A stretch of DNA of 64,000 nucleotides from Achromobacter marplatensis (lineage in GTDB: Bacteria; Pseudomonadota; Gammaproteobacteria; Burkholderiales; Burkholderiaceae_B): contig NZ_NJIG01000001.1 in assembly GCF_002209535.1 (NCBI RefSeq), positions 62,001 to 126,000 on the forward strand. The letters are read 5' to 3'. The position numbers and the translations under genes are program-made. The notes beneath the pieces were generated by a model. That model was not told the DNA's origin and made no database searches. It worked only from the letters and a program-made list of their open reading frames with translations. Within the stretch, counting starts at the first letter, position 1; every line of letters begins with the position of its first letter. Below are positions 27,585-36,090 of this stretch, one piece after another.

Positions 27585-28682
27585 TCAGCGCGGGGTGAGG
27601 AAGTGCTTCATGCGTTCTATTTCCTCATCCAGCGCATTGCGGAACGCAGCGTCTTTGGGCGCTGTGCCCGCCACATAACCGAACGCGGGCGCCAGGTGTC
27701 CTTCGTTCGCTGACACGTTGGCCCAGCCGATCACCTTGTCACGCCATAGCATCGGCAGTGCGTAATAGCCAAACTGGCGTTGCGCCGGCGGCGTGTAGGC
27801 CTCGAACTTATAAGTCCAGTCCCAGAGCAGCGTGAAGCGGCGCCGGTCCCAGACCACGGGGTCGAACGGGGCCAGCAGCCGTAGTCGGTCATCCACCGCG
27901 TACCGGCGCGAGCGTGGGTTTTCGTCGGCAGGCCAGTACCAGGTGGTGCCATCGATGCGGCAACTGGCCAGGTGCTCGCGCGCCAGGCGCAGCGCCGCCT
28001 GGATTTGCGCGGTCAGATGGGGAGCCCCATAGCCGAGCAATCGCAGCAGATAGGTCAGGCTGGCGGCGGGTAGCGGCGCGTATTTGCGTACCACCAGGTC
28101 GATCAACGTGGCGGCGCGCCGAACGGCGCCGGCGGGGCTGTCGTCCGCGGGCGGGTGCGAGGCGGCCTCGTAGATACGCGTGCCACTGTCGCGCCGTTTC
28201 ACTCGCAAGAGGCCGCGATAGTGCATGCCGTCCAGCAATTGCGTGCTGGCGTTGCTTGATCCGCCCCAATAGTTTTTCACGCGGCCATGCTGAAAGTGCT
28301 GATCGACCTGGCGCGGGTGTACCGCGCCGTGTTCACGCACGAAAGCCAGCACGTCCGCGGCTTTGCGCTCGGTCTCGGCATCCCAGGCTTTCCTGGCCTG
28401 GCGGGGGTGCATTAGCGTCAGGTGTTCGCTGGGCAGGAAGCCGTAGTTGACCAGGCAGTCCTCGTCGATCGCCAGGCGCGTGTAGCGGCGCTCCAGGTCG
28501 CCCGCGCGGTAGTCCTTCACCCGATGGCGCAGCGTCAGGTCCTGTGCCCGGGCGGGGGCGCGGATCGGGTCGGCCTGCACAAAGCCCAGGCGTCGGATTG
28601 CCGCCGGCAAGGTGACGGGCGTGAACAGGCTGCGCCCCACGGCGTAGCGGCGCAGGTCTTCAAGGCGGGGATCAGTAGGCAT
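27585..28682 (-). CDS. YcaQ/AlkX-type winged-helix DNA glycosylase family protein
   Basis: A 365-residue HTH_42 (DUF1006) family protein. The start LRRYAVGRSLF, the segment GFVQADPIRAPARAQDLTL with the catalytic-type QxD motif (Q36, D38), and NYGFLPSEHLTLMHPR match Escherichia coli YcaQ (AlkX), a glycosylase that unhooks interstrand crosslinks and removes N7-alkylguanine. The C-terminal part includes LAPFDPVVWDRRRFTLLW and YVAGTAPKDA. The QxD motif places it with YcaQ rather than with the QxQ AlkZ group. Activity is inferred from the family. Confidence 0.82.
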   Translation of the reverse strand: MPTDPRLEDLRRYAVGRSLFTPVTLPAAIRRLGFVQADPIRAPARAQDLTLRHRVKDYRAGDLERRYTRLAIDEDCLVNYGFLPSEHLTLMHPRQARKAWDAETERKAADVLAFVREHGAVHPRQVDQHFQHGRVKNYWGGSSNASTQLLDGMHYRGLLRVKRRDSGTRIYEAASHPPADDSPAGAVRRAATLIDLVVRKYAPLPAASLTYLLRLLGYGAPHLTAQIQAALRLAREHLASCRIDGTTWYWPADENPRSRRYAVDDRLRLLAPFDPVVWDRRRFTLLWDWTYKFEAYTPPAQRQFGYYALPMLWRDKVIGWANVSANEGHLAPAFGYVAGTAPKDAAFRNALDEEIERMKHFLTPR

Positions 28683-28694
28683 GTGGCAATTGAA

Positions 28695-29582
28695 TCACGG
28701 TGAGAACAACGCCCGCTCATCGTCGAACACTTCAACCAGATATTCGACAACCGTCCGAATCGGCAGGTCTTTACGGTCTTGCCGTCGCGTCAGCAGCATG
28801 ATCTCGCGCGGCGGCGGTGCCGCGTCCAGCTTGCACGGTGCAAGACCCGGCGTCGTCCGCCCGACGTAGTGCGGCAGCAGCGCAATCCCCACGCCTGATC
28901 CGGCCGCCGTGGCCTGCGCTACCTGATTGTTCGCCCGAAAGACCATGCGGGCCTGCGGAAAATGGCGGGCAAGCCAAACGGCCTCGGGCAGATAGGCGTT
29001 CGCCTCATCGAACCCGACAAAGACAGGTTCCGCTCCGCCTTCGATCCGTTGACATAGCGTGGGTGTTCCATAGAAACCGAATGCCATCAGGCCCAGGGGC
29101 TTTGCGATGAAGTCGCCATCCTGGGGGCGGCCCAGGCGGACGGCGATATCGGTGACATGCCGCTCCAGGCTGACCGAGCGCAGATCCGTGGCCAGGTCGA
29201 TGTCGATGCCGGGGTGCTGCAGCGGCAATCTGGCCAGTCTGCCCACCAGAAACCCCTGGGACAGGGCAGGGGGAGCATTGACCCGGACCAGGCCGCGCGG
29301 CGTGCCGTCTGCGCTGCCTCTGCCCAGGGTGTGGACGGCAGCCTCCATGTCGCTGGCGGCCGCCAGCGCGTGGGTTCCTGCCGGCGTCAACACGTATCCC
29401 TCGGGGCGGCGTTCGACCAGCTTTTCCCCTAGCGTGGCCTCCAAGGACTGAAGGCGGCGCGAGATCGTCGAATGGTTGGTCGACAGCGCCCGCGCAGCCG
29501 CCGACAGGCTGCCGTAGCGCCCCAGCGCGAGAAATACGCGGATGTCCTGCCAGTCGGGCTCTGTGCGTTTTTTATCAGCCAT
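28695..29582 (-). CDS. LysR-family transcriptional regulator
   Basis: A 295-residue LysR protein with the winged helix at residues 11-70 (WQDIRVFLALGRYGSLSAAA, NHSTISRRLQSLEATLG). It is divergent from the SDR-tautomerase pair at 29665, its probable target, across an 82-base gap in which I see no clear palindrome. Confidence 0.88.
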   Translation of the reverse strand: MADKKRTEPDWQDIRVFLALGRYGSLSAAARALSTNHSTISRRLQSLEATLGEKLVERRPEGYVLTPAGTHALAAASDMEAAVHTLGRGSADGTPRGLVRVNAPPALSQGFLVGRLARLPLQHPGIDIDLATDLRSVSLERHVTDIAVRLGRPQDGDFIAKPLGLMAFGFYGTPTLCQRIEGGAEPVFVGFDEANAYLPEAVWLARHFPQARMVFRANNQVAQATAAGSGVGIALLPHYVGRTTPGLAPCKLDAAPPPREIMLLTRRQDRKDLPIRTVVEYLVEVFDDERALFSP

Positions 29583-29664
29583 TGAGCAAGAATAGCGGAT
29601 TTTCGAACAGGTGCGATGCGCCTACTGTACGGGTCATGCCAACCCCAATACAGAAGGAAGCATC

Positions 29665-30375
29665 ATGAGCAACGAACAGAAAGTCGCCATCGTTACCGGC
29701 GCATCGCAGGGCCTGGGCGAGGGTATCGCCCGTGCATTTCTCAGCCGCGGCTACCGCGTCGTCGGGACGTCCCGGTCCATCCCGCCGTCGGACAATCCGA
29801 ACTACCTGACCATCGCGGGCGACATCGGCGATCCGGCGACGGGAAGGCAGGTTGTGGAGCAGGCGTTGGCCCGTTTCGGACGGGTGGATACGCTCGTCAA
29901 CAACGCCGGCATTTTCGTCGCCAGCGAATTCACGAAATATACCGAGCAGCAGTATCGGGACATGCTGTGGACCAACTTGAACGGATTCTTCTACATCACG
30001 CAGCCTGCCGTGGAGGCGATGCTCAAACAGGGGGGCGGCCACATCGTGCAGATCACCACGACGCTGGTCGACCACGCAAACTCCAACGTTCCGTCGGTTC
30101 TGGCGTCGTTGACCAAGGGCGGCTTGGCCGCGGCAACGCGCAGCCTTGCGATCGAGTACGCCTCGCGCAATATTCGCGTGAATGCGGTGTCGCCGGGCAT
30201 CATCAAGACGCCCATGCACGCCCCGGAAACGCACGGCGCGCTGGCCGCATTGCATCCCATGAAGCGCATGGGCGAGGTCGCCGACGTGACCCAGGCGGTA
30301 CTCTATCTGGAGGATGCCGGTTTCGTGACTGGCGAGATCCTGCATGTGGACGGCGGGCAAGTCGCGGGCGCTTGA
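29665..30375 (+). CDS. Short-chain dehydrogenase/reductase
   Basis: A 236-residue SDR of the classical, FabG-like type: TGASQGLGEGIARAF cofactor loop, NNAGIF, ITTTLVDHAN in place of the usual catalytic serine strand, and C-terminal EDAGFVTGEILHVDGGQ. The expected YxxxK is not obvious: the region reads VPSVLASLTKGGLAAATRSL, where LASLTKGG replaces YSASKGG, so the catalytic tyrosine appears to be missing although the lysine is kept. It may be inactive or an unusual SDR. GAAGGAAG precedes ATG 29665. The tautomerase gene follows after 50 bases. Confidence 0.85.
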   Translation: MSNEQKVAIVTGASQGLGEGIARAFLSRGYRVVGTSRSIPPSDNPNYLTIAGDIGDPATGRQVVEQALARFGRVDTLVNNAGIFVASEFTKYTEQQYRDMLWTNLNGFFYITQPAVEAMLKQGGGHIVQITTTLVDHANSNVPSVLASLTKGGLAAATRSLAIEYASRNIRVNAVSPGIIKTPMHAPETHGALAALHPMKRMGEVADVTQAVLYLEDAGFVTGEILHVDGGQVAGA

Positions 30376-30425
30376 CCGTCGAGAAGGCCGACCCCTACAG
30401 CGATGCAATCAAACGGAGAACAGAG

Positions 30426-30662
30426 ATGCCTTACGTGAATATCAAAGTCACCCGCGAAGGGACGGCGCCCGGCGCGACGGCGACAACGCCCGAGCAAAAG
30501 CGCGCGCTCATCAAGGGCGTCAGCGACTTGTTGTTTGAGGTGCTGGGAAAGCCCCATGCGTCGACCTTCGTCGTCATCGACGAGGTAGACATGGAGAACT
30601 GGGGCGTGGGCGGCGTCACGGTGCCGGAATACCGGGCGCAGCAGGCCAAGGTCGAACGGTAG
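30426..30662 (+). CDS. 4-oxalocrotonate tautomerase-family protein
   Basis: A 78-residue tautomerase: MPYVNIKVTREG gives the N-terminal catalytic proline (Pro2), and KRALIKGVSDLLFEVLGK and TFVVIDEVDMENWGVGG follow the 4-OT pattern. Members are homohexamers acting on enol/keto acids. It is translated behind the SDR gene, probably in the same transcript, so the pair may process one metabolite. Confidence 0.88.
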   Translation: MPYVNIKVTREGTAPGATATTPEQKRALIKGVSDLLFEVLGKPHASTFVVIDEVDMENWGVGGVTVPEYRAQQAKVER

Positions 30663-30756
30663 GTCCGCCGACATGGCATCCGGCTGCGGTTTCGGGGTTC
30701 CGGAGCGGTAGTCGGATGCCTACTTGACAGGGGTATCTGTGCCCCTGATGCAAGGG

Positions 30757-31416
30757 CTATTTGTCCACCGACCGCATATCGCAGGTCGTTTCCTGGGAGG
30801 TGCAGATGCCGCGAAACCAGGCGCGCCCCTGCGTGCGGTCCTTGGGGGCCAGCAGCTCCCAGTTTTCGCTTTGGCGCATCTCGTAATCCAGCAGAAGCCA
30901 TTCGCCTTCGCAGGCCACGATGCCGCGCAACGTGGCGCGTTCCGTGAGCCAGTCGCTGCCCAGGTCCAGCAGCCGATCGCTGCCGGCGTCCGGGCGAGCG
31001 TATCCCCGCGCCGACTGGATGCCGACCTGCGCATCCGCTGCTTCGATCCAACCTTCTCCCCGGTACACGGGCCGGGGGCGGCTTGCTTCGTTGCCGGTCA
31101 TATCGTCGCTGGCGTTTCTGATCTTTAGCCACCCGTCGCGCGCCTCGCTCACGTCGAAGGTGACGCTGTAGTAATCGATGTGGTCGGGATCAGGGTCGTC
31201 GCCGCGGGTCGTGGGCAGGCTGCCCACCGTTTCGGCCTGGGGGGAGGGTGCAGCGCGCACTTGGATCACGGGCTTTTTGTTGGTCGTCCAACCAGAGAAA
31301 TTGCAGGCCGTCGGGCCCGGGGGGACCCAGGTTGCGACCTTGGACGCCGCATGGGCGGTGAGCGCGGGCGACATGGCCAGTGTGGCAAGGGCGAGGAAAA
31401 TCCGTCGAACAGTCAT
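30757..31416 (-). CDS. Exported SH3-like domain protein
   Basis: A 219-residue protein with a Sec signal peptide (VRRIFLALATLAMSPALTAH, cleavage near AHA-A). The region GTT-NKKPVIQVRAAPSPQAETVGSLP resembles a bacterial SH3 start (VRAAPS) and DGWLKIRNASDD plus GEGWIEAADAQVG the strands that follow; a second repeat may start at YARPDAGSDRLLDL. Four cysteines (ACNFSG, VACEGEW, GICTSQETTCDM) could make disulfides. Such proteins are periplasmic, often binding peptidoglycan. It lies 118 bases behind the metallo-hydrolase on the same strand. Confidence 0.7.
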   Translation of the reverse strand: MTVRRIFLALATLAMSPALTAHAASKVATWVPPGPTACNFSGWTTNKKPVIQVRAAPSPQAETVGSLPTTRGDDPDPDHIDYYSVTFDVSEARDGWLKIRNASDDMTGNEASRPRPVYRGEGWIEAADAQVGIQSARGYARPDAGSDRLLDLGSDWLTERATLRGIVACEGEWLLLDYEMRQSENWELLAPKDRTQGRAWFRGICTSQETTCDMRSVDK

Positions 31417-31534
31417 GGGGTTGATCTGGACCTCTGCTGGATGCCGGTTGGAGGAGGTTGCAGGCCGGTAAAAACGTACCATAGCAAGCAGCGGCGAGTT
31501 CTGCACCCGGCCAGCAGTTACGGCAATCGAGGGG

Positions 31535-32671
31535 CTATTGCGCTGCTGACGCGGGCACCTGCACGCCCCGGCTGGCAGGCACCAGTTTCCGCCACCATGC
31601 TTCACCCGCGTGGGGCGCGTTCAGGTCCACCCGCTCGCCCATTTCAGGCGTGGTCAAGGCCACGTTTTTCATGGCGGCCAATTCCGCCACGCGTTCAAAC
31701 GGTTCCTGCCAGGCGTGCATCGCCAGGTCGAAGGTGCCGTTATGAATCGGCAGCAACCAGCGGCCGCGAAGATCCAGGTGCGCCTGAAGCGTCTGTTCCG
31801 GCTGCATGTGCACGTACGCCCAGCGCTTGTCGTAGGCGCCGGTCTCCATCAGCGTCAGGTCAAATGGGCCGAAGGCGTCGCCGATGGCCTTGAAGCCGTC
31901 GAAGTAGCCGGTGTCTCCGCTGAAGAACACGCGCAGGTCCGCATCTTGGATGACCCATGATGCCCACAGGCTGCGGTCGCTGTCGGTCAAGCCACGGCCC
32001 GAGAAGTGCTGGGCCGGCGTGGCCGTCAAGCGCAGCCCGTCGACTTCCGTCGACTGCCACCAGTCCAGTTGTTCCACCTGCTTCGGATCGATGCCCCAGG
32101 CGATCAACTGGTCGCCGACGCCTAGCGGGGCGATGAATCGGCCCGTCTTGCCGGCCAGTTGCATGACGGCCGCGTGGTCCAGATGGTCGTAGTGGTTGTG
32201 CGACAGGATGACCCCCGCAATGGGCGGCAAGTCTTCGATGGCGATGGGGGGCGCATGAAAGCGCGCCGGCCCGAACCATTGCACCGGCGAGGCGCGTTTG
32301 GAGAAGACCGGGTCGGTCAGCCAGTAACGGCCACGCAGTTTTAAGAGCACGGTGGAATGGCCCAGGCGGTACAGGCTGCGGTCGGGGGCGGCGTCAAGCT
32401 GGGCGCGAGTTAGCGCGCGGACAGGAATAGGTTGGTCGGGAACCGTGCCGGTGGGCTTGTCGAACAGGAATGCCCACGTCAATTTCAGGCCGTTCCAGAA
32501 GCCCATGGGCGGGCGCGGCGATACGTTCCCGAAACGGCCGTCGCGGTGCTGGGGCGAGTCGGGGTAGCTCGGCTGAGTGCAATGGACGTAGGCGGTATTG
32601 GCGGTCACGGCAAGAATTCCAAGCAGTAAGAAGGCAAGGGCGTAGACGGAGAGACGCTTCATGGAAGGCAT
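31535..32671 (-). CDS. Membrane-anchored metallo-beta-lactamase-fold hydrolase (UlaG/RomA/NAPE-PLD-like)
   Basis: About 378 residues. An N-terminal hydrophobic segment (RLSVYALAFLLLGILAV) anchors or exports it. The catalytic metal motif is LSHNHYDHLD (HxHxDH), followed by GVGDQLIAWG, FFSGDTGYFDGF (metal-bridging Asp) and LPIHNGTFDLAMHAW (final His). The LGHSTVLLKLRGRYWLTDPVFS start is typical of the NAPE-PLD/RomA group, phosphodiesterase-like enzymes. Starts at 32671 and 32662 are both possible. It is divergent from a TetR gene, with two matching operators between, so it is probably repressed by it. Confidence 0.82.
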   Translation of the reverse strand: MPSMKRLSVYALAFLLLGILAVTANTAYVHCTQPSYPDSPQHRDGRFGNVSPRPPMGFWNGLKLTWAFLFDKPTGTVPDQPIPVRALTRAQLDAAPDRSLYRLGHSTVLLKLRGRYWLTDPVFSKRASPVQWFGPARFHAPPIAIEDLPPIAGVILSHNHYDHLDHAAVMQLAGKTGRFIAPLGVGDQLIAWGIDPKQVEQLDWWQSTEVDGLRLTATPAQHFSGRGLTDSDRSLWASWVIQDADLRVFFSGDTGYFDGFKAIGDAFGPFDLTLMETGAYDKRWAYVHMQPEQTLQAHLDLRGRWLLPIHNGTFDLAMHAWQEPFERVAELAAMKNVALTTPEMGERVDLNAPHAGEAWWRKLVPASRGVQVPASAAQ

Positions 32672-32682
32672 CTTGAATGTAG

Positions 32683-32730
32683 ACTGCACAGTGTAGTTTT
32701 GTTTTTTTAAAAAGTACACTGCCCGGTGTA
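32683..32730. promoter_or_regulatory. Two matching TetR operators
   Basis: ACTGCACAGTGTA (32683-32695) and ACTGCCCGGTGTA (32718-32730) share 11 of 13 bases and lie 35 bases apart in the AT-rich divergent region between the hydrolase and TetR genes. The second is extended to an imperfect palindrome TACACTGC-CCGGTGTA (32715-32730). Confidence 0.65.
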
Positions 32731-32761
32731 AAATAGCGTTTCTACCGCCTTAGGCCGTTCC

Positions 32762-33379
32762 ATGCCCAATCCGCCCAAACGTCTGACCGACCGTAAACGT
32801 GAAGCCATCATGCGCGCGGCGGTGGACGAATTCCGGACGGCGGGATACGAGGCCACCAGCATGGACCGCATTGCCGCTGCCGCGGGCGTTTCCAAGCGTA
32901 CGGTCTACAACCATTTCCCCAGCAAGGAAGAGCTGTTCGGACAGATGCTTGAGCAACTGTGGGACAGCAGCGCCTCCAGTGTTGACTTGGCCTACCGCCC
33001 CGATTTGCCACTGGATCAGCAGCTTAAGCAGCTATTGATGCAGAAGCTTGAATTGCTGGGCGATTCCAATTTCATCGATCTGGCGCGCGTAGCGCTGGCC
33101 GAGATCATCCATTCCCCCGAGCGGGCGCAGGGCATCGTGTGCCGGATGGGAGAAAAGGAAAGCGGCGTTACCGCTTGGATCCAGGCCGCGATCGCGGACG
33201 GACGCCTGGCCGCAGTCGACCCCGACTTTGCGGGCCATCAGTTGCAGGGGCTGGTGAAGAGTTTTGCGTTCTGGCCCCAGGTGACGTTGGGGCAGCCGCC
33301 GTTAAACCCGGCCGAGCGTCAGCGGGTGGCGGATTCCGCGGTGGCGATGTTCCTGGGCTGTTACCAGCGCCGCAGTTGA
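32762..33379 (+). CDS. TetR/AcrR-family transcriptional regulator
   Basis: A 205-residue TetR protein. The helix-turn-helix is at residues 10-55 (AAVDEFRTAGYEATSMDRIA, AGVSKRTVYNHFPSKEELF); the C-terminal ligand domain resembles TetR_C_7 (AefR-like) with FIDLARVALAEIIHSPERA. It is divergent from the metallo-hydrolase gene and probably represses it and itself through the paired operators at 32683-32730. Confidence 0.9.
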   Translation: MPNPPKRLTDRKREAIMRAAVDEFRTAGYEATSMDRIAAAAGVSKRTVYNHFPSKEELFGQMLEQLWDSSASSVDLAYRPDLPLDQQLKQLLMQKLELLGDSNFIDLARVALAEIIHSPERAQGIVCRMGEKESGVTAWIQAAIADGRLAAVDPDFAGHQLQGLVKSFAFWPQVTLGQPPLNPAERQRVADSAVAMFLGCYQRRS

Positions 33380-33384
33380 TGCCG

Positions 33385-33407
33385 GCGGGCGGCGTTGCAC
33401 CGCCCGC
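33385..33407. terminator. GC-rich hairpin between convergent genes
   Basis: GCGGGCGG (33385-33392) pairs perfectly with CCGCCCGC (33400-33407) around a 7-base loop, between the TetR gene and the FAD oxidoreductase gene. No T tract, so termination is only probable. Confidence 0.45.
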
Positions 33408-33427
33408 GAATCTGGTATGAAACCAGC

Positions 33428-35041
33428 TCAGGCCTGCCGGCCCATGATGCTTAGCGCTACGGCCTCGGCGATCTTGATGCCGTCCACGCCCGCCGACAGG
33501 ATTCCCCCCGCATAACCAGCACCTTCGCCAGCGGGGAACAAGCCCTTGGTGTTGATGCTTTGCAGGGTTTCGTTGTCGCGTTTGATGCGGATCGGCGACG
33601 AGGTCCGCGTTTCCACGCCCGTCAGCACGGCGTCGTGCATGCCGTAACCCTTGATGGTCTTGTCAAAGGCGGGCAGCGCTTCGCGGATGGCGGTAATGGC
33701 AAACTCGGGCAATGCCGTGGCCAAGTCAGTCAGGTGCACGCCGGGCGTGTAAGAGGGCAGCACGGAACCGAACTCGGTCGACGCCTTGCCCGCGATGAAA
33801 TCCCCCACCAGCTGGCCCGGCGCGCTGTAATCGCTGCCGCCCAGCTCAAACGCGCGCGACTCCAGCGCGCGCTGGAAATCCACGCCGGCCAGCACGTGCT
33901 CCGGGTAATCCTCCTCGGGCGAAATTCCCACGACGATGCCCGCGTTGGCGTTGCGTTCGTTGCGCGAATATTGGCTCATGCCGTTGGTGACGACGCGATT
34001 GGGTTCAGAGGTGGCCGCCACCACCGTGCCGCCGGGGCACATGCAGAAGCTGTATACCGATCGCCCATTGCTGGCGTGGTGCACCAGCTTGTAATCCGCC
34101 GCGCCCAGGATCGGATGGCCGGCGTTCGGCCCGAACCGCGCCTTGTCGATCAGCGACTGCGGGTGTTCGATCCGGAAACCCACCGAAAACGGTTTGGCTT
34201 CCATGAATACGCCCTGGTCGTGCAGCATCTGGAAGGTGTCGCGCGCGCTATGGCCGATGGCCAGCACGACGTGGTCGGCCTCGATATGCTCGCCACTGGC
34301 CAGCGTCACGCCGGTGATCTGGCCATTTTCGCGCTGCAGCGTTTCCACCTTGCTGGAGAACCGGACCTCGCCACCCAGTTTGGTGATGGTGTCGCGCATG
34401 ACTTCCACCATGCCCACCAGGCGGAACGTGCCGATGTGCGGTTTGCTCACGTACAGGATTTCTTCCGGCGCGCCGGCCAGCACGAATTCCTTGAGCACTT
34501 TTTCACCGTAATGCTTGGGGTCCTTGATCTGGCTGTACAGCTTGCCGTCGGAGAACGTGCCCGCGCCGCCTTCGCCGAATTGCACATTCGATTCCGGGTT
34601 CAGCACGCGCTTGCGCCACAGGCCCCACGTATCTTTGGTGCGTTCCCGCACCGCCTTGCCGCGTTCCAGGATGATGGGCTTGAAGCCCATCTGCGCCAGT
34701 ACCAGTCCGGCAAACAGGCCACAGGGGCCGGTGCCGATGACGATGGGGCGCTTGTTCAGGCTGGCGGGCGCCTGGGCAACGAACTTGTATTCGGTGTCGG
34801 GCGTGGGCTTCACATGGCGATCATCGTGAAACCGCTTGAGCAGCGCCGCTTCATTTTCGATGTCGATATCCAGCGTGTAGGTCAGCAGGATATTGTGCTT
34901 TTTGCGTGCATCGTAGCTGCGCAGAAAGATGGTGAAGCCGTGCAGGTCGCTGGCCGGAACGCCCAGTTTTTTCAGAATCGCAGCGGGCAATTCTTCGGGG
35001 GTGTGGTTCAACGGCAGCTTGATTTCAGACAGTCGCAACAT
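33428..35041 (-). CDS. FAD-dependent oxidoreductase of the COG2509 group
   Basis: A 537-residue flavoprotein. Residues 1-95 form a small N-terminal domain (LPAAILKKLGVPASDL, FLRSYDARKKHNILLTYTLDI); the FAD site IGTGPCGLFAGLVLAQMG begins at about 101. Further marks: FGEGGAGTFSDGKLYSQIKD, YVSKPHIGTFRLVGMVEVMR, VLAIGHSARDTFQML, and the C-terminal FPAGEGAGYAGGILSAGVDG. This is the widely conserved uncharacterised FAD-dependent dehydrogenase family COG2509; substrate is not known. It converges on the TetR gene. Confidence 0.88.
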   Translation of the reverse strand: MLRLSEIKLPLNHTPEELPAAILKKLGVPASDLHGFTIFLRSYDARKKHNILLTYTLDIDIENEAALLKRFHDDRHVKPTPDTEYKFVAQAPASLNKRPIVIGTGPCGLFAGLVLAQMGFKPIILERGKAVRERTKDTWGLWRKRVLNPESNVQFGEGGAGTFSDGKLYSQIKDPKHYGEKVLKEFVLAGAPEEILYVSKPHIGTFRLVGMVEVMRDTITKLGGEVRFSSKVETLQRENGQITGVTLASGEHIEADHVVLAIGHSARDTFQMLHDQGVFMEAKPFSVGFRIEHPQSLIDKARFGPNAGHPILGAADYKLVHHASNGRSVYSFCMCPGGTVVAATSEPNRVVTNGMSQYSRNERNANAGIVVGISPEEDYPEHVLAGVDFQRALESRAFELGGSDYSAPGQLVGDFIAGKASTEFGSVLPSYTPGVHLTDLATALPEFAITAIREALPAFDKTIKGYGMHDAVLTGVETRTSSPIRIKRDNETLQSINTKGLFPAGEGAGYAGGILSAGVDGIKIAEAVALSIMGRQA

Positions 35042-35478
35042 GCTTTGGTCCAGATGAATGGGCGATCACAACGTCGCCAAACCGCGAATTGTACTGGAGC
35101 GCAGGGGGCGCATGCGGCCTCTCACCTGCCAATAGGCCGGTGGCATGGGCCTGCCCGATGCCGCTCTCACGCAGTTTCGCGGGGGAGGCCGCTTCCCTGG
35201 ACAGGGGCAGGGACCGCAGGCGAGATTGCTTTGCTCGATGATTTTTTCTCCGAGGAGATTCGGAATCATACGAGTTGATTATGTTCGGTTTCCTACGGAC
35301 CCGATGATGCGCAATCACTATAGTGATGCCTGTCGATCGCATGTGTTGCGGCGGCGAATCCCCGACGGCAATACGACGCTTGCACAGGCCGACCCGTGCT
35401 CGCATCACGTTCGCATGTCAGCTGCTAATCCCTGAATGGTGATCGCAGTTAATCCTTCCGTCTTAGGAAATCAAAAAA
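35042..35478. other. Intergenic region upstream of the fimbrial operon
   Basis: A 437-base region between divergent genes, which should hold the fimbrial promoter. The only strong structure is a perfect 14-bp palindrome at 35314-35327. No convincing gene: a 96-codon frame here has no homology that I recognise. Confidence 0.55.
35314..35327. promoter_or_regulatory. Perfect 14-bp palindrome upstream of the fimbrial genes
   Basis: ATCACTA-TAGTGAT is perfectly self-complementary, 150 bases before the fimbrial subunit start. It looks like a dimeric regulator's operator. Confidence 0.45.
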
Positions 35479-36060
35479 ATGAAACGTAGTACTTTTGCAT
35501 CCTTTTCGGCTGCCGGCGCGCTGATGCTGGCTTTGGCTCCGGGCGTCTCGCACGCGCAATGGGATGGTCAGGTCAAGTTCGTTGGAAAAATCAGCGACAC
35601 CACCTGCCTGATCAACGGAAACATGCCGGGCATGAACAACATCACGGAAGTACCTCTGGGAGAGTACGAGCCTAGCTTCTTTAGTGCAATTGGCACGAAG
35701 AGCACTCCGGAGCCCTTCAGTATCGAATTGACCAGCAATGGCCCCACCGCTGTATGCGACGCCAGTAAGACTGCGAGCGTTGTTTTCGACCAAAACTCCC
35801 CTCACATTGACAAGTCGTCGGGCAACTTGAAAATCAACAGCACGTCGCCTGCCGTAGGTATTCAGATTGAAATCGCCGATTTCGGCAATGGCAAGGCTGG
35901 AAAAATCAACCTTGGCGCTGCCCAGACAGATCCCCAAAAGGTGCTGCTTGCCGGTAACAAGGGCACTCTTAAGTTCACGGCAAACTATGTCTCGACGGCC
36001 GGTACCGTTACGGGTGGCTCGGCAAACTCGATTATTCCTTTCATGGTCGTGTACCAGTAA
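35479..36060 (+). CDS. Type 1-like fimbrial major subunit
   Basis: A 193-residue pilin with a Sec signal peptide (cleavage after SHAQ). The mature protein begins with the donor-strand segment WDGQVKFVGKISDTTCLING; the two cysteines (TTCLI and TAVCDAS) form the conserved disulfide, and the C-terminus TGGSANSIIPFMVVYQ has the penultimate-tyrosine beta zipper of chaperone-usher subunits. It is first in an operon of subunit, chaperone, usher, chaperone, tip adhesin. Confidence 0.9.
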   Translation: MKRSTFASFSAAGALMLALAPGVSHAQWDGQVKFVGKISDTTCLINGNMPGMNNITEVPLGEYEPSFFSAIGTKSTPEPFSIELTSNGPTAVCDASKTASVVFDQNSPHIDKSSGNLKINSTSPAVGIQIEIADFGNGKAGKINLGAAQTDPQKVLLAGNKGTLKFTANYVSTAGTVTGGSANSIIPFMVVYQ

Positions 36061-36090
36061 TTCACGGTCGAACCAGTAATAGGAGCAATC

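Noticed and set aside
35145-35435. A 96-codon frame in the region upstream of the fimbrial operon
   Set aside because: No recognisable domain, no ribosome site, and it covers the palindrome and expected promoter.
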